NCBI RefSeq assembly: GCF_032884065.1
Contig: NW_027062665.1
Coordinates: forward strand, 757,001 to 821,000
Direction of reading: 5' to 3'
DNA: 64,000 nt
Source: Artemia franciscana
Taxonomy: Eukaryota; Arthropoda; Branchiopoda; Anostraca; Artemiidae
The notes beneath the pieces were generated by a model. That model saw only the letters and a list, made by a program, of their open reading frames with translations, was not told the origin of the DNA and made no database searches. Positions 52,154-63,910 of the stretch are shown here, in pieces (within the stretch, counting starts at the first letter, position 1; every line of letters begins with the position of its first letter). A program made the position numbers and the translations under genes.

Positions 52154-52687
52154 GTAAATTACTAGCTACATCCCTCTCCCTCCTATTTGCTTATGTACTA
52201 TTGCATTTTTTCTTATGTCATTCGGGAACTATTTTGACAGACTGATTTGTAAATTGAAATGATTTTATTAGACGAGAACTTGTCTTTTTGAAAAAAGTAT
52301 GACGTAGGCTAAATAATGTATGATGTAGGCTAAAATATGATGTAGTTCTTGTCTGGCTTGGTTAAGGCTCTCTAATATGTCTTTAACTTCTGGTGCAGCA
52401 TAATAATTGTTATTAAGCAATAGTTGACCAAAGTGTTCAAATGCTTGGAAAGTTCCAGATCTCGTGTCCATTTTAGTTTGATGCTTCTGAATGAAAAATA
52501 GATTTTTGAGTAATAGCACTAATCTCCATAAACCATCGATTTCTTGCTGATGAATTGTATATATCAATAATTGTGGGGTTCAGCATCTTTGAAATGCATG
52601 CAACTGACCTAAGAAATGTTTCCTGGCTATTCTGATTTTATTTTTATTAATTTTTTTAATATTTATTTTAGTATTCGGAATAATTGA
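52154..52687 (+). other. sequence downstream of exon 4, one half of a tandem duplication
   Basis: 52,031-52,600 and 52,688-53,258 are parallel. Shared phrases include ttgtctttttgaaaaaa and gcatgcaactgacctaagaa. No new exon found. Confidence 0.7.
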
Positions 52688-52811
52688 GACCCTAGCTTAT
52701 TGGCTGGTATGCCATCCGGTTCAAAACAGAAGAAAGAGCTTAGGCCAAGGTCAAAACAGATCCATTATTCTAAACTTACTGAACTTGACATGATGAGCAG
52801 TGACAGTGAAG
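52688..52811 (+). pseudogene. tandem duplicate of the exon-4 tail, splice donor lost
   Basis: Reads SLLAGMPSGSKQKKELRPRS, KQIHYSKLTELDMMSSDSEG in the exon-4 frame, but the donor GGTAAATT has become GGCAAATT. In-frame TGA upstream and loss of the zinc fingers show it is a relic. The open frame that remains suggests it is not old. Confidence 0.85.
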
Positions 52812-53302
52812 GCAAATTACTAACTACACCCCTCTCCCTGCTATTTGCTTGTCTAGTATCGCATATTTTTTTTTAATTGTATTACTTTTGAGTTATTAGG
52901 GATTTTTTTTTTTTTGACTGGCTGCTTTATAAATTGAACTGCTTTTATTCGATGAAAACGTGTCTTTTTGAAAAAAAATTATTTATATAAATAACTGGGG
53001 GGGGGAGCTCATAAATGTGTTCAAGCGAAATAGTTCAAGAATGGAAACTTGCTGGGTAGAAAAAAATGGAAATATGTGCTAAAGTCTAGTATTTTGACTG
53101 ATTTTTAAAATCTCTTAATTGCAAAGAAAAACTAAAGATCATTTAATATATCCACTCTAAGATTTGGGGGTCAAGATCTTGGAAGGGCATGCAACTGACC
53201 TAAGAAATTTTTCCTGAATATTAAGATTTTTTTGTTTAATATTTTTTTGATCATTTTCTCTGATGGGTTTGAGATTGATCTAGATTGGAAGTTGGTAGGA
53301 AT

Positions 53303-53474
53303 CAGTGCTGCAACAAGTACTCCAAATTTTTACTTAAGTATCAAGTATTAAGTACTCATTGTTTTTTTACTTAAATATCAAGTAATAAGTACTTTCCAAA
53401 TTCTTACTTAAGTATCAAATATCAAGTACTTGCCAAAATTGTACTTAAGTATTACTTCAAGTACTACTTCAAGC

Positions 53475-53476
<2 letters not shown>
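53303..53476 (+). mobile_element. hAT-like terminal fragment
   Basis: CAGTGCTGCAACAAGTACTC followed by repeated ACTTAAGTATCAAGTA blocks, related to the subterminal region of the elements at 33,567 and 57,886. Truncated by the TA tract. Confidence 0.65.

Positions 53477-53540
<64 letters not shown>
53477..53540. repeat. (TA)n microsatellite at LINE 3' end
   Basis: About 32 TA units, lying between the hAT-like piece and the 3' end of the minus-strand LINE relic. Confidence 0.93.
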
Positions 53541-53543
<3 letters not shown>

Positions 53544-54323
53544 TAAATAACAAAGTAGATAGTCTTTTTATATAAATTATCACTGGAAGACCGAAGCCGA
53601 GAAGGCACATCTATTAAACCAAATCGAGCAATTATTTTTCTGTTTTGGTACCATCTAGGAAGCCGGAGGAGGAATTTGCAATATCTGAAATAAGCCGCAC
53701 GTAGAGCTTGGGGATTTTTCTTACGAAACAGATGAGCCATGCCTGATAAAAACAAAAGCACAGGGGCGCAATAAGCGTATAAATCATGCACAAACCGTTG
53801 CGGTTCCAGCGGCTTTTGTTTAGGGATATTTTTCGGTAAGCGACGCGTTGGTTTTTCACGGCTTGATTCACTAGGGATGAAAAGGTAGTGGAAAGTGCTG
53901 GACCAAAACACAAACCAAGCCAACTAACTAAAGAAGAACATGACAGAATTGCAGTCCCAGCAACGAATGGAGCAACCACATAAGGGCTATTAAAACAAAT
54001 AAACTCGCATTTAGACGCATTAACTGACGGTCCAATCTTTAGATAGTTCATTGGTTAATATAATAAAATTGGAAAGCAATCCACGGCGAGTCCGGGCAAC
54101 AAGAAGAACGTCGTCTGCATATGCAACAGAAGACAAACCAATATTACCGTAAGAAGCAGAACTTTTAAGGGGACGCAGGAACGATGCAAGCACACATTTA
54201 AATATACTAGAAGACAATACGGCAGAAGTTGCAACCTATCTATTTCTAGCAGCAGTTTTCACACCATGAAGTTGCAAAAACCATGAGACTAAGTCGAAAA
54301 TCTTCTGAGAAAAAAGGAATAAA
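53541..54323 (-). pseudogene. non-LTR retrotransposon RT 3' relic
   Basis: Minus-strand frames give FDLVSWFLQLHGVKTAARNR, then FKCVLASFLRPLKSSASYG, then SVAYADDVLLVARTRRGLLS (catalytic YADD at ~54,125), then SVNASKCEFICFNSP (post-palm K-x-E), and a C-terminal helical part (KKNPQALRAAYFRYCKFL). Frameshifts at ~54,045 and ~53,800 split it. It is 5' truncated at ~54,323 where repeat B begins. Different lineage from the LINE at 16.7-22 kb. Confidence 0.82.
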
Positions 54324-55727
54324 ATAAGAGCTAAGAGCTCGTATGGCACTTGAGACGAGGCCGGAAGCACCAAGAGCTCATATGGCACGAGCTATATAAT
54401 TATAAGAATCAATAGATTAATTTAAAAGAAAAATCAGAGGCTTAATGCTGGTCGGCATTTAAAATAAGAGCTCTGAGACACAAGGTCCTTTTAAATATCA
54501 AAATTCATTAAGATCCAATCACCCACTCGCAAGTTAAAAATACCTAATTTTTCTAATTTTTCCTCTCCCTTCAGCCCCCCCCCCAGATGGTTGAATCGGG
54601 GAAATCAACTTTATCAAGTCAATTTGTGCACGTCCCTGACACGCCTACCAATTTTACTGTCCTAGCAGGTCCAGAAGTACCGAACTCGCCAAACCACTGG
54701 ACCCCCTAACTACCCCAAAGAGAGAGGATCCAATCCGGTTTCGTCAATCACGTATCTACGACATTTGCTTATTCTACCCACCAAGTTTCATCCCGATCTC
54801 TCCACTCTAAGCGTTTTCCAGGATTTCCGGTTTCCCCCTCCAACTCTCCCCCAATGTCACCATGTTACATGCCACCGGTTACACGAGTTCCTTCTTAATA
54901 TCAAATTCAAAAATACCTCACGAACGGTCACCCGCTCTTAAGTTAAAAATACCTCAATTTTTTTAATGTTTTCGAATTAACACCCCCTCCAACTCTCCCA
55001 AAGAGAGCGAATCCATTTCGGTTATGTCAATCACGTATCTACGACTGTGCTTATTCTTCCCACCAAATTTCATCCTGATCACTCCACTCTAAGCGTTTTC
55101 CAAGATTTCTCTCCCCCCCCCAAATCCCCCCAATGACACTGGATCTGGTCGGGATTTAAAACATGAGATCTGAGTTACGAGGTCCTTCTAATATTAAATT
55201 TCATCTGATGAAATTCAAGATCCGATCACTCCTTCGTAAGTTAAAAATACCTAATTTTTTCTAAATTTTCAGAATTAACCCTCCCCCCGACTCCCCTAAA
55301 GAGAGTGAATTCGTTCGGTTTATGTCAATCGCGTATATAGGAATTGTGATTATTTTCCCCATTAAGTTTCATCCCGATCCCTCCACTCCAAGCATTTTCC
55401 AAGATTTTAGGTTCCCCCCTCCAATGTCACCTGATCCGGTCGGAACTTAAAGTAAGAGCTCTGAGACAATTAATCAAATTTAATTAAGATCCGATATAAT
55501 TTTTCCAAATTAACCGTCCTCCGACTCCCCCCCCCCCAGATGGTCGAATCGGGGAAACAACTATTTCAAATTTAATCTGGTCTGGTTCCTGATACGCCTG
55601 CCAAATTTCGTCGTCCTAGCTTATCTGGAAGTGCCTAAACTAGCAAGACCGGAACTGACAGACTGACAGACCTACACAATTTGCGATCACTGTATGTCAC
55701 TTGGTAAATACCAAGTGCCATACAAAG
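54324..55727 (+). repeat. interspersed repeat family B with terminal hairpin
   Basis: Opens aagagctaagagctcgtatg and contains about four eroded ~250-bp modules (aagttaaaaatacct; tccactctaagcgttttcca). It ends with gacagactgacagacctaca and a hairpin at 55,691-55,724 (cacttgg-taaata-ccaagtg core). No coding capacity. Confidence 0.85.
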
Positions 55728-55734
55728 TAATTTT

Positions 55735-57165
55735 TCTCTGGGGACGGAATATTTGGTTGAAGGTTGGCTTCAGTATGATTTATTTTGGAAAAGGGTTATT
55801 TCCAGGCTTTGGGCAAGCCATGGGTGGAAGTAGTTATAGGCCCTACTAAACTGAAGGAAAACTCGACTTTCTTAAAACTTGAAACCCCCTCCCCCTCGCC
55901 CTATTTTAGATATGGCTTGTGATATCAGAGCTCGATATGAGCCCTAATACTAGTCATCTTTGGTCTAGCTTTCATTTGGATCCGTTGCTCTGTTCGCAAG
56001 TTATACTAAATTAAACCAAAAGCTTGACTTTTTTCAGCACTTAAACCCCCTCTCCCTCGTTCTATTTGAGCTAGGGTTTTCATCTCAAAACTTGATGCCT
56101 GTTTCGGTCTTAGGCACCTTTGGTTCAATACTCACTGAGATCCATCAATCTCTCGCAAGCTGCACTGAATTAAGTGAAAAACTCAACTTTTAATTAAGCT
56201 TGGGTCTCCATCCCAGAACTCAATGCATATCATACTCTTAGGCATCTTTATTCAATTTTCATCGAAATTCATCTCCATATGCAAGTTACAGTGAATTAAA
56301 TGAAAAACTCTAATTTTTTTAACACTTAAAGCCCCATCGCCCTAATTAAGCTCAATTTTAATCCAAATAGTTCAATTTCAATACGAATCTCACTGGTGGT
56401 TCTCCCGCTATACTCGATTGCACAGACGGATGAACTGACAGACAGATCTCAAAAACCTATCTTGATGGATATTTTCCACTATCCAAATAGGTGATGATGC
56501 CTGGATGATGATATGCTTTTGTTTTCCTTTTTTGGATCCAATGAGCCAACATGGCTACCTAAGACGTTGCAAAATCCGTCCGTCCGTCTGTCTGTCTTTC
56601 CGTCCGTCTGTGTAATCACGTATAGGGGGAGAACCGCTGGTTGAATTTGGATGAAAATTTTGATGGCCAGATTTGGTGCCAAGGATTATAAGACACATCA
56701 AGTTGAAAGATGAAGACCCTGGCTTAAATAAAACAGGGGGGGGGAGAAGGCTTTACCTGCTAATAACAGTTTTTCGTTTAATTCAGAGTAACTTGCGACT
56801 AAAGTGATGGATCTGTATGAAAGTTGAACCAAAGAGGTTTAAAACCATGACACATTTCAAGTTTTGAGATAAAGACCCTAGCTCAAATTTAACAAAGGGT
56901 AGTTGGTTTTAATTCCTGAAAAATTTAAGTTTTCTGTTTAAATTAGTATAACTGGCAAATGGAGTAACGGATCCGAATGAAAACTAGACCAAAGATGCCA
57001 AATATCTGGTTCAAGTTCTGGTATCACAAACCCTATATCAAATAGGGCAAGGGGGAGAGGGTTTCAAGTCTTTGAGTTTTCGTTTAATTTAGTAGGGTCT
57101 ATAACTTATGAATGGAGTGACAAATCTGAAGTCAGATTCGTCTGAATACCTGAATTTTCTGGAAC
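55735..57165. repeat. foldback of ~120-bp tandem units
   Basis: The left half (to ~56,440) has units with ctcgcaagttacac(t)gaattaa and cttaaaccccctctccctcg phrases. The right half (from ~56,700) has the same units in reverse complement. The turn-around contains (CAGA)n/(GTCC)n-like blocks at 56,420-56,450 and 56,575-56,610. Confidence 0.75.
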
Positions 57166-57199
57166 GAATTTGACAAAATACCACTGCATTGGATCCAGA

Positions 57200-57886
57200 T
57201 AGAACTCCCTAGACTTGTTTATTGCAGACAACATTTAGATGGGCAAAGATTCATAGCTTCAGTAGTTTTACCAGTAATATGGTCCTGAAGGTGATGAAAT
57301 GGTAGAAATCTGGTTCAGTTGACGGGATGACAAAAGTTAAACACTAGTGTCAGAAATATAAGCCCAAATGGACTACAGTATGCAACATTTAGAACAAAAC
57401 AAGGGATTTTAGCTCACTGTCGACCAGTGAACTGTGAAATAATTTCAATTTTCTCTGTTATATAACTTTTAAACAAAAATTAAACCAAATGTTAATCATA
57501 CTATAATTTTTTTTCGTCAAAAACAAATACCTTATTTCATATCCAAAAATTGAGCATGGAGCTATATCTGAGTTTACTCTAAATCTAAAGGGTGATGTTT
57601 TCATGTAAATTGCCAAAGCACACACACACATAAGCTATACCTGAGTTTGCTCTAAATATAAAGGTGATGTTTTCTTGTACATTGCCAAAGCACACAGACA
57701 CAAAATTTCCGTGTCAAAGGTAAAGTATTTGAAAAACAAGTACATTAAAAGTATCTTAAGTAATAATTATTTCGTAATCTTACTTTAGTATCAAGTAATA
57801 AGTACACCCTAGAGTTTTTACTTAAGTACAAGTACAAGTAATGGAAAATTTTACTCAAGTAGTACTTCAAGTAAGTGACAACACTG
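57200..57886 (-). mobile_element. hAT-like non-autonomous element, copy 2
   Basis: Reverse-complement match of 33,567-34,263, ending caagtaagtgacaacactg at 57,886. It is truncated at the same internal point (cctagacttgtttattgcag), implying that point is a true family boundary or a common deletion. Confidence 0.75.
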
Positions 57887-57893
57887 CTAGGAA

Positions 57894-58106
57894 TGATATT
57901 TAACAATAACTCCTATACAATGTTAGATATTTAACAATGATATTTAACTCTGATATTTAACAATAACTCCTATACAATGTTAGATATTTAACAATGATAT
58001 TTAACTCTGATATTTAACAATAACTCCTATACAATGTTAGATATTTAACAATGATATTTAACTCTGATATTTAACAATAACTCCTATACAATGTTAGATA
58101 TTCAAC
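57894..58106. repeat. 57-bp tandem repeat, ~3.7 copies
   Basis: Unit gatatttaacaataactcct + atacaatgttagatatttaa + caatgatatttaactct, copies nearly identical. It begins eight bases after the hAT-like terminus. Confidence 0.93.
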
Positions 58107-60375
58107 AGTCATGGAGCATTCATCATTTCTTCGGAAGAGGTGGGGGTACATGGAAGTTCAACGAGCAGTCCTCTATAAAACATTACCTACAGCAATTGGA
58201 ATTTATTCTGGAATAGAAATCGGCTTTGTGCAGGGACGCCGTTGGGGTGGAGGGGGACGAAGTTGCACTCCCCCAATAATGTGGAGAAAAAATTATTATA
58301 TATCCCATGCCCTTTGACTACCCGGATATGGACCCCTCTTGCCCCCCAATAAAAATACTGAAGATTTGCCCCTTGGTTTTCAAAAAACTTCTTCTTGGAA
58401 GTAATTACAACCATTAAGAGTCCAAACTAAAGTACTGAAAAAGGTGAACGTCCGAACAGACGTTGAAAAGGGCAAAATTGTCACAGATTCCAGAGACCTC
58501 CCAAACAAGATAAACTTTTTTCTATGGAAAGTCCAACAGTGCAACTTTTTGTAGGTGGTGTCATTGAAAATGTTGCTGCTGCCACTCCTCCTCCACCCCT
58601 CCTTAGGGTGAGAGACCTATTTTTCCTCTAGTCTGTTGAAGAACTACACAAAAATTTAGACGTTTTTATGATTTTTAATGTCGATTTGGCTGAGAGAAAA
58701 AGATAATAGCAAGAATTTCTGAATATGCACACTCGCATCGGGAGGACAGTTTGAACTAACTTTGAACCAGTGTAAGATGTTACATATTAGAAATCTTTTA
58801 GGAGAAGGAAGTAAGTGAAAGGCTTCAGATGTGGCAATATCTCAAATGAGAATCCATACTATTTTATTTCAATAATTTTTTCAGAAAGATATATTCAAGC
58901 AGTAGAAGAATTAGGTAGGGATCGTTGTTATTTATTGCAGGAAAGTTTTGATGTTTATTTGGACAGAATTTTGAGTACCCTACCCCCTCCACCCCGAAGG
59001 GTTGAAAATGTGTGCGATCCTCTGACTGTCGAAAACTAGACCGAAATTTGGACGTGTTATAGAATTTTAAATGTTAATTTTGCTCAGAGAGAAATACAAT
59101 AAAATGACTTGTATAATCATCAAGGGCACTGGGGAGTAACTTTGTCCTTCTGTGCTGTGACTATGAATTGTTATACATTTGGATTTTAAAAGAAACAGAA
59201 TTAGGATTTGTGTTAGTTTAAGTGGAAAACGGGCACCAGCCTGTGGCTAAATTTTTAAGGCTACAAAATTTAAAACTTGATTTTTTGTAAAAGCAATCTA
59301 AAGACTTCTAACCTGAATAACAGTACTTTTCAAATGTTAAATGCGCACTATAAGAAGGCGTACCATTTATTTGGGTGTTTTGGTTGATTCCCTTGATTAA
59401 GGCTGCTTTATTTTTTTTTTTAGGTGAGAGGGTTCCCAAAGTCAAAACTTGAAAGGCTGCTTTATTATTTTTTTTAGGTGAGAGGGTTCCAAAAGTCAAA
59501 ACTTTGAGACTTTGAAAAAGTAACCTAAAGACTTATCGGGCCATCTGAATAATAACACTTTTTGGAAGATTTGTAATTTTTAAGTTGCCCTCCGCCCCAT
59601 CTTAAAAGAGAGGAATATGCGCGTCTCTTCACTTGTTAAAGATTCAGATCAAGCTCCTGTTGAGATTCAAACTCCCATTGAGAGGGGTGCCAGGATCAGC
59701 TCTTAAGTTTCAAATATCAGCTACTATAAAATCGGAAATATTTAGAATCTTGAAGGGAAAGGGGTTTAATCGTGGTTTTAATGTGTATTGGACTGAAAGG
59801 AAAGCATAATAGCATAAATTGAGACAATTATCTAAATAGTGTTGCTTTGCAAACATTGAAATTTTTAAATCCCCCCCCCACTGAGGTAGAAAAAGGCGTC
59901 TGTCCCTTGGCTTGTTGAAGAATTAGACTGAAACTTGGAGGTTTTATTGGGTTTCATTGCTGATTTGGCTGCTTGGAAATAATAATAACGCAGCTTGTCG
60001 TAGGTAGATGCTCCTATCAGCAGAAGGGACGAGGGCGCGTGGAACTAACTTCTAGATTTCATGTAGCAACCACTACAAAATGCCATATAAGCGGAATATC
60101 GAATGAAAAAGAAATAGGGTTTGTTATGGTTTAATGAAATTGGTTACTCCCCCAATGGCTACATTTTCTAGGGCATAATAAAGTCAAAACTTTGTAAAAG
60201 TAATCTAGTAATGTCATCTAAATAATGTTACTAATTAATAACAAGTAATATTATAGAAAATATATAGTATCAATATCTAAATAATATTAGTTTTTAAACG
60301 TCCAATACTTCATATGTGACGTCAGGTTATCAGAGACAATTCTCTAACGTTGCCTGTATTAAGAGCTGTAAGCCC
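58107..60375. repeat. degenerate tandem DNA, no gene
   Basis: From ~58,560 a unit with a C-rich stretch, a 'cttgttgaagaattagac'-like phrase and 'ttgatttggctgagagaaa'-like phrase recurs at ~58,640, ~59,010 and ~59,900. A 54-bp direct repeat (ggctgctttattttttt...gtcaaaact) is at 59,400-59,505. A 30-nt AG...GT-bounded stretch at 58,885-58,914 is too short to call an exon. Confidence 0.5.
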
Positions 60376-60592
60376 TGTTCCTTAATATTTTTTTTTCAGT
60401 GCCTATTCCAGGTGTGCAATAAGTTCCAAAGCTGCCAGTGGCAGCTGCCATATTAGCAGCACTGTTCCTTAATATTTTTATATTAAATATTTAATATTTT
60501 TAATATTTTGTTCCTTAATATTTTTTCAGTGCCTATTCCAGGTGTGCAATAAGTTCCAAAGCTGCCAGTGGCAGCTGCCACATTAGCAGCAC
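60376..60592. repeat. 85-bp duplication carrying a small perfect hairpin
   Basis: Copies at 60,376-60,463 and 60,511-60,592 share tgttccttaatattttt, cagtgcctattccaggtgtg and the hairpin agctgcc-agt-ggcagct (60,430-60,446 and 60,560-60,576). The AT-rich spacer differs. Confidence 0.88.
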
Positions 60593-61145
60593 AGCTTGTG
60601 TTTTGACAGCTTTGCTTTGAGCAAAAGGTATTTTTATACGTAAAATTGGCAGAAAAGTAATAAATATAACTTAGTATAGCTCGCAGTTAGAAATATCAGT
60701 CGTTTTCTGAATCACAATTAACTATGTAATCTAATTCAGTGGCAACCCATATACTAGCAATAAGTATCATACCCCATACTTTTATATGTACCATTTTATC
60801 AAAGGTTTACTCTAATACTGTTAGTGGAGTATAGCATTCGAAGTCTGAAGTATACTGTATATAGCTTACTGCTGTTACTTTATGGATGGAATTGTACATT
60901 CCAATGCTATTGGTATTATAAAAATACTGCATACCCAACTGCATGCTTGATACCCATTGATCACTGTATTACAACTATAAAAAGCACTATTTGACTTTCT
61001 GGGAGGACATTGATTGGCAGCCTGAGAGTCAAATGCATTATGAAGCTGGGATATAAGTTTTAGCCTAGTCTAATCCCAAAATAAGCAGATAATTGCTGCT
61101 ACATTATAGAGTGGCTGTTTTAGCCTTCTTCCACGTTCTAGCTTC
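60593..61145. other. no feature seen
   Basis: AT-rich DNA without convincing coding or repeat structure. Confidence 0.4.
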
Positions 61146-61646
61146 CACATTACCTGCTTTGACTGTATGTACACCTTGATTGTCACCAGCCCTTTTGAGA
61201 TTCTTTTAAGTTTTTGGAGAATTTGGCTATTTGTGTGATAAAAAAAAAAAAAAATGTGTGATAAATTTGTGTGATAAAAAAAATTGTGTGATAAAAAATT
61301 TGTGTGATAAAAAAAAATTTGATTTGAATCACAGATTTGTTCAGCATACTTCTCGGAATGACTGAAGGTTTCAACTTAATGTACCAAGTCGTCCCGAAAG
61401 TATTTTAGATGTGCCCTTTTGACAATCTAGATTTGCAGGGTATCTTTCGACATAATTCAACGCCCTTTTATTTTCCCATAAAATTTGTTCTTAACGCCCT
61501 TAAATGTTTCTGAGTTACTACAAATGTTCATTTTTTATGAACATACATTTTAATATCACACATTTTATTTAAAACCATTTTTATTTTATATAAAAAAAAC
61601 CATTTGTGTGATAAAAAATAAAAATCAAGACAAGAACCTAGGGATT

Positions 61647-61685
<39 letters not shown>

Positions 61686-62003
61686 CGAATTAAGCTAATA
61701 AAATAGAATTTGAGGTTCTTAATTATATACAAAAAAAAACAGTTTCTGTTTGAAAATTAGAGCTGCATTAACAAATACAAATCCATAGGGTAATGTACCA
61801 CTTATAAGTGAAAAGAACATAGTTTTGACTTTATATATACTAAACTAGATACCTAAACTGTGATTTCAATTTTGGACTCCCTGATTACCTGATTACTCCA
61901 CATTACCTGCTTGACTGTATGTACACCTTGATAGTTACCAGCCCTTTTAAGATTCGTTCAACTGACGAATAAACGGTTTTTGGAGAATTTGGCTATTTGT
62001 GTG
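61146..62003. repeat. ~100-bp direct repeat enclosing TTTGTGTGATAAA minisatellite
   Basis: ccacattacctgcttt(g)actgtatgtacacc occurs at ~61,146 and ~61,899, each running to ggctatttgtgtgata. Between them ttgtgtgataaaaaa is repeated about five times (61,229-61,325), and an A-run of about 33 lies at 61,651-61,683. Confidence 0.85.
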
Positions 62004-62642
62004 ATATTTGGACAAATATTCACTTTTAGTTGAAGAGAAGTGGAACAAGTAAAAACTTGTCCACAAGGACGAAGGATAACAACGACTTAAAAGTAAATTT
62101 TCACATAGCGACATTAAAACTCGATAAGCCTTTAGTTTGAACAAGTTTTAAAAGTAGTAGCGTGAGAAGAGATACATACATCTCCCGAGATATTACAGAA
62201 GTGATACATCACCTGGTAAAAAAAAAGAATATCAAAAACGAAAACAGCTCTTTTTTTATTTATAGTTGCTCTTTTTTAGAATTTTGGTTCCTGTTGGGCC
62301 GAGTTACTTACAGTTCATTACCACTAATTAGTTGTAGTTAGAAGTTGTGTGCATATTAGAAGTTGTGGAGGTAGGCCCGCGTATTTAAAAAAAGTTTAAA
62401 TGCCCTAGTTTGTGCAGAATATCTATTCTGTAAAATTTCCTTCGCTTAAATACTTTCCTAGACTGTAAAAAGATCCTAAACTGGAGTTGAACCACTCAAT
62501 CAAGTATGGACGCCCCACAAAATATTCGAGGGGGAGGGCACCAGAGTACCAATGGTAAGGGAAAGAGAAAGCACATGAAGATATAATATTAAATGCGAAA
62601 TAAAATTATCAAGGAAAAAGAAAAATACTTGATTTTTACGTA
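62004..62642. other. no feature seen
   Basis: Only a trace of the family-A phrase 'attttggttcctgttgggcc' near 62,280. Confidence 0.4.
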
Positions 62643-62743
62643 CAAATTCGGGGTATATATTTGCACATTAGGGGAGGGGGGACCTGACTTAAACTTACCT
62701 AACCCCCATCCCACCCCCTAGTGTGCAAATATATAGCCCAAAT
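62643..62743. mobile_element. 100-bp foldback, same core as 6931-7055
   Basis: ggggtatatatttgcacatt-agggga pairs with cccctagtgtgcaaatatat-agccc. The same arms form the inner inverted repeat at 6.9-7.06 kb, so this is a dispersed small foldback family. Confidence 0.75.
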
Positions 62744-63049
62744 TATATACTTTTAATATTTTCTGTCACTCCCCTCTTGTTTTCCACTGATTGGAAACTA
62801 TTTGTTTCTTAGTACAGACAGATCAAACCGGTTTGTTCTAGAGTTTTACACAGCATAAAATTGAATTTTGACAGTATAATACATAAGTGCACTTTAATCT
62901 ATCATACATTCAGTTATTATGTATTTAAGATTAATATATCATGCCCAAAACCTAGAGTTGAAGAAAATAGGACGAACTAAATTTTAAGACAATAAGAGGA
63001 AAAGGTATCATATTAAAGGGTTTATTTAATTTCTGAGTAAAACAACGGT

Positions 63050-63910
63050 TATATTTTGAAAGAGCATAAAAAAGGTCGTGGGTGGTATGTTTATGTAATC
63101 TTTGGCTCTATATTGAAAATAGCTCCAAATTTATCACGAAAGTCCTTCCCCCCTTTCTGCATAGGTACCATGATTTCCCTTTTTCATTTCAGAATAATTT
63201 TTCAATTAAAATTTCGGTAAATTTATAGCAAATCATATAACTGGCTTACTAATAAAGTGAACATATCACTTGACAGCACAACCGTCATAAAAGGAGTAAG
63301 CTCCGAATATGGAGCGTGTAGTGAGCTTTTGTTTTCAAGTTTTATTTGTCCTTTGTTTTGTGGGACATAATTAGAACCGTAATAATAGAAGAGTAAGAAA
63401 TTATATATATATATATTAATATATTATAATATAATATTCGCTTCTACCTTAAATTCAAATTTAAGCACTTTTTAACCTATCTTAAAATAACCTTATTATA
63501 AATAATTTTAGCACTGAGAAAATGTAGTATTATTTTGTCGAAAACGGCGCGGAGAAAATATAGTATTATTTTGTCGGAAATTACGAATAACTCGTACTTT
63601 AATTGAAAATTCGTCATTTTTAAGAGCTTGAAAAGTGCTTAAATTTTAATTTGTGGTACAAGCGATTATTATATTCGTAAAGAACATAAAAAAAAGCATC
63701 AAGTGGTATGTTCGCTTTATTGGTAAGTCAGTTATGTGAACTGTCAATTTTTTGAAAATTCGTCATTTTTAAGAGCTAAAAACGTGCTTAAATATCAATT
63801 TAAGGTAGAAGCGATTATTATATTCGTAAAGAGTATAAAAAAGGCATCGAGTGGTATATTTACTTTATACGAAAGCCAGTTATATGATTTGCTATAAATT
63901 TACCTAAATC
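63050..63910. repeat. nested inverted and tandem repeat near the window end
   Basis: aaatttatagcaaatcatat at ~63,214 is inverted at ~63,870-63,900. A ~149-bp unit (gaaaattcgtcatttttaag ... aagcgattattatattcgta) is repeated at 63,605 and 63,753. tatagtattattttgtcg(g/a)aaa is duplicated at 63,518 and 63,560. The last 90 bases of the window show nothing. Confidence 0.75.

Noticed and set aside
51668..52245. Exon 4 read through to TGA at 52,245 as the true gene end
   Set aside because: The strong donor at 52,153 is conserved in the inverted copy, where it leads to a real-looking terminal exon, so splicing is preferred. Intron retention remains possible.
56479..56682. Arg/Asp-rich frame over GTCC/CAGA repeats
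   Set aside because: Arises from tetranucleotide repeats at the foldback centre.
58885..58914. 30-nt stretch between ttttttcag and GTAGGG as the missing BTB exon 5
   Set aside because: Phase would fit, but it is too short to support, lies in degenerate repeat DNA and does not resemble the terminal exon seen at 51.1 kb.
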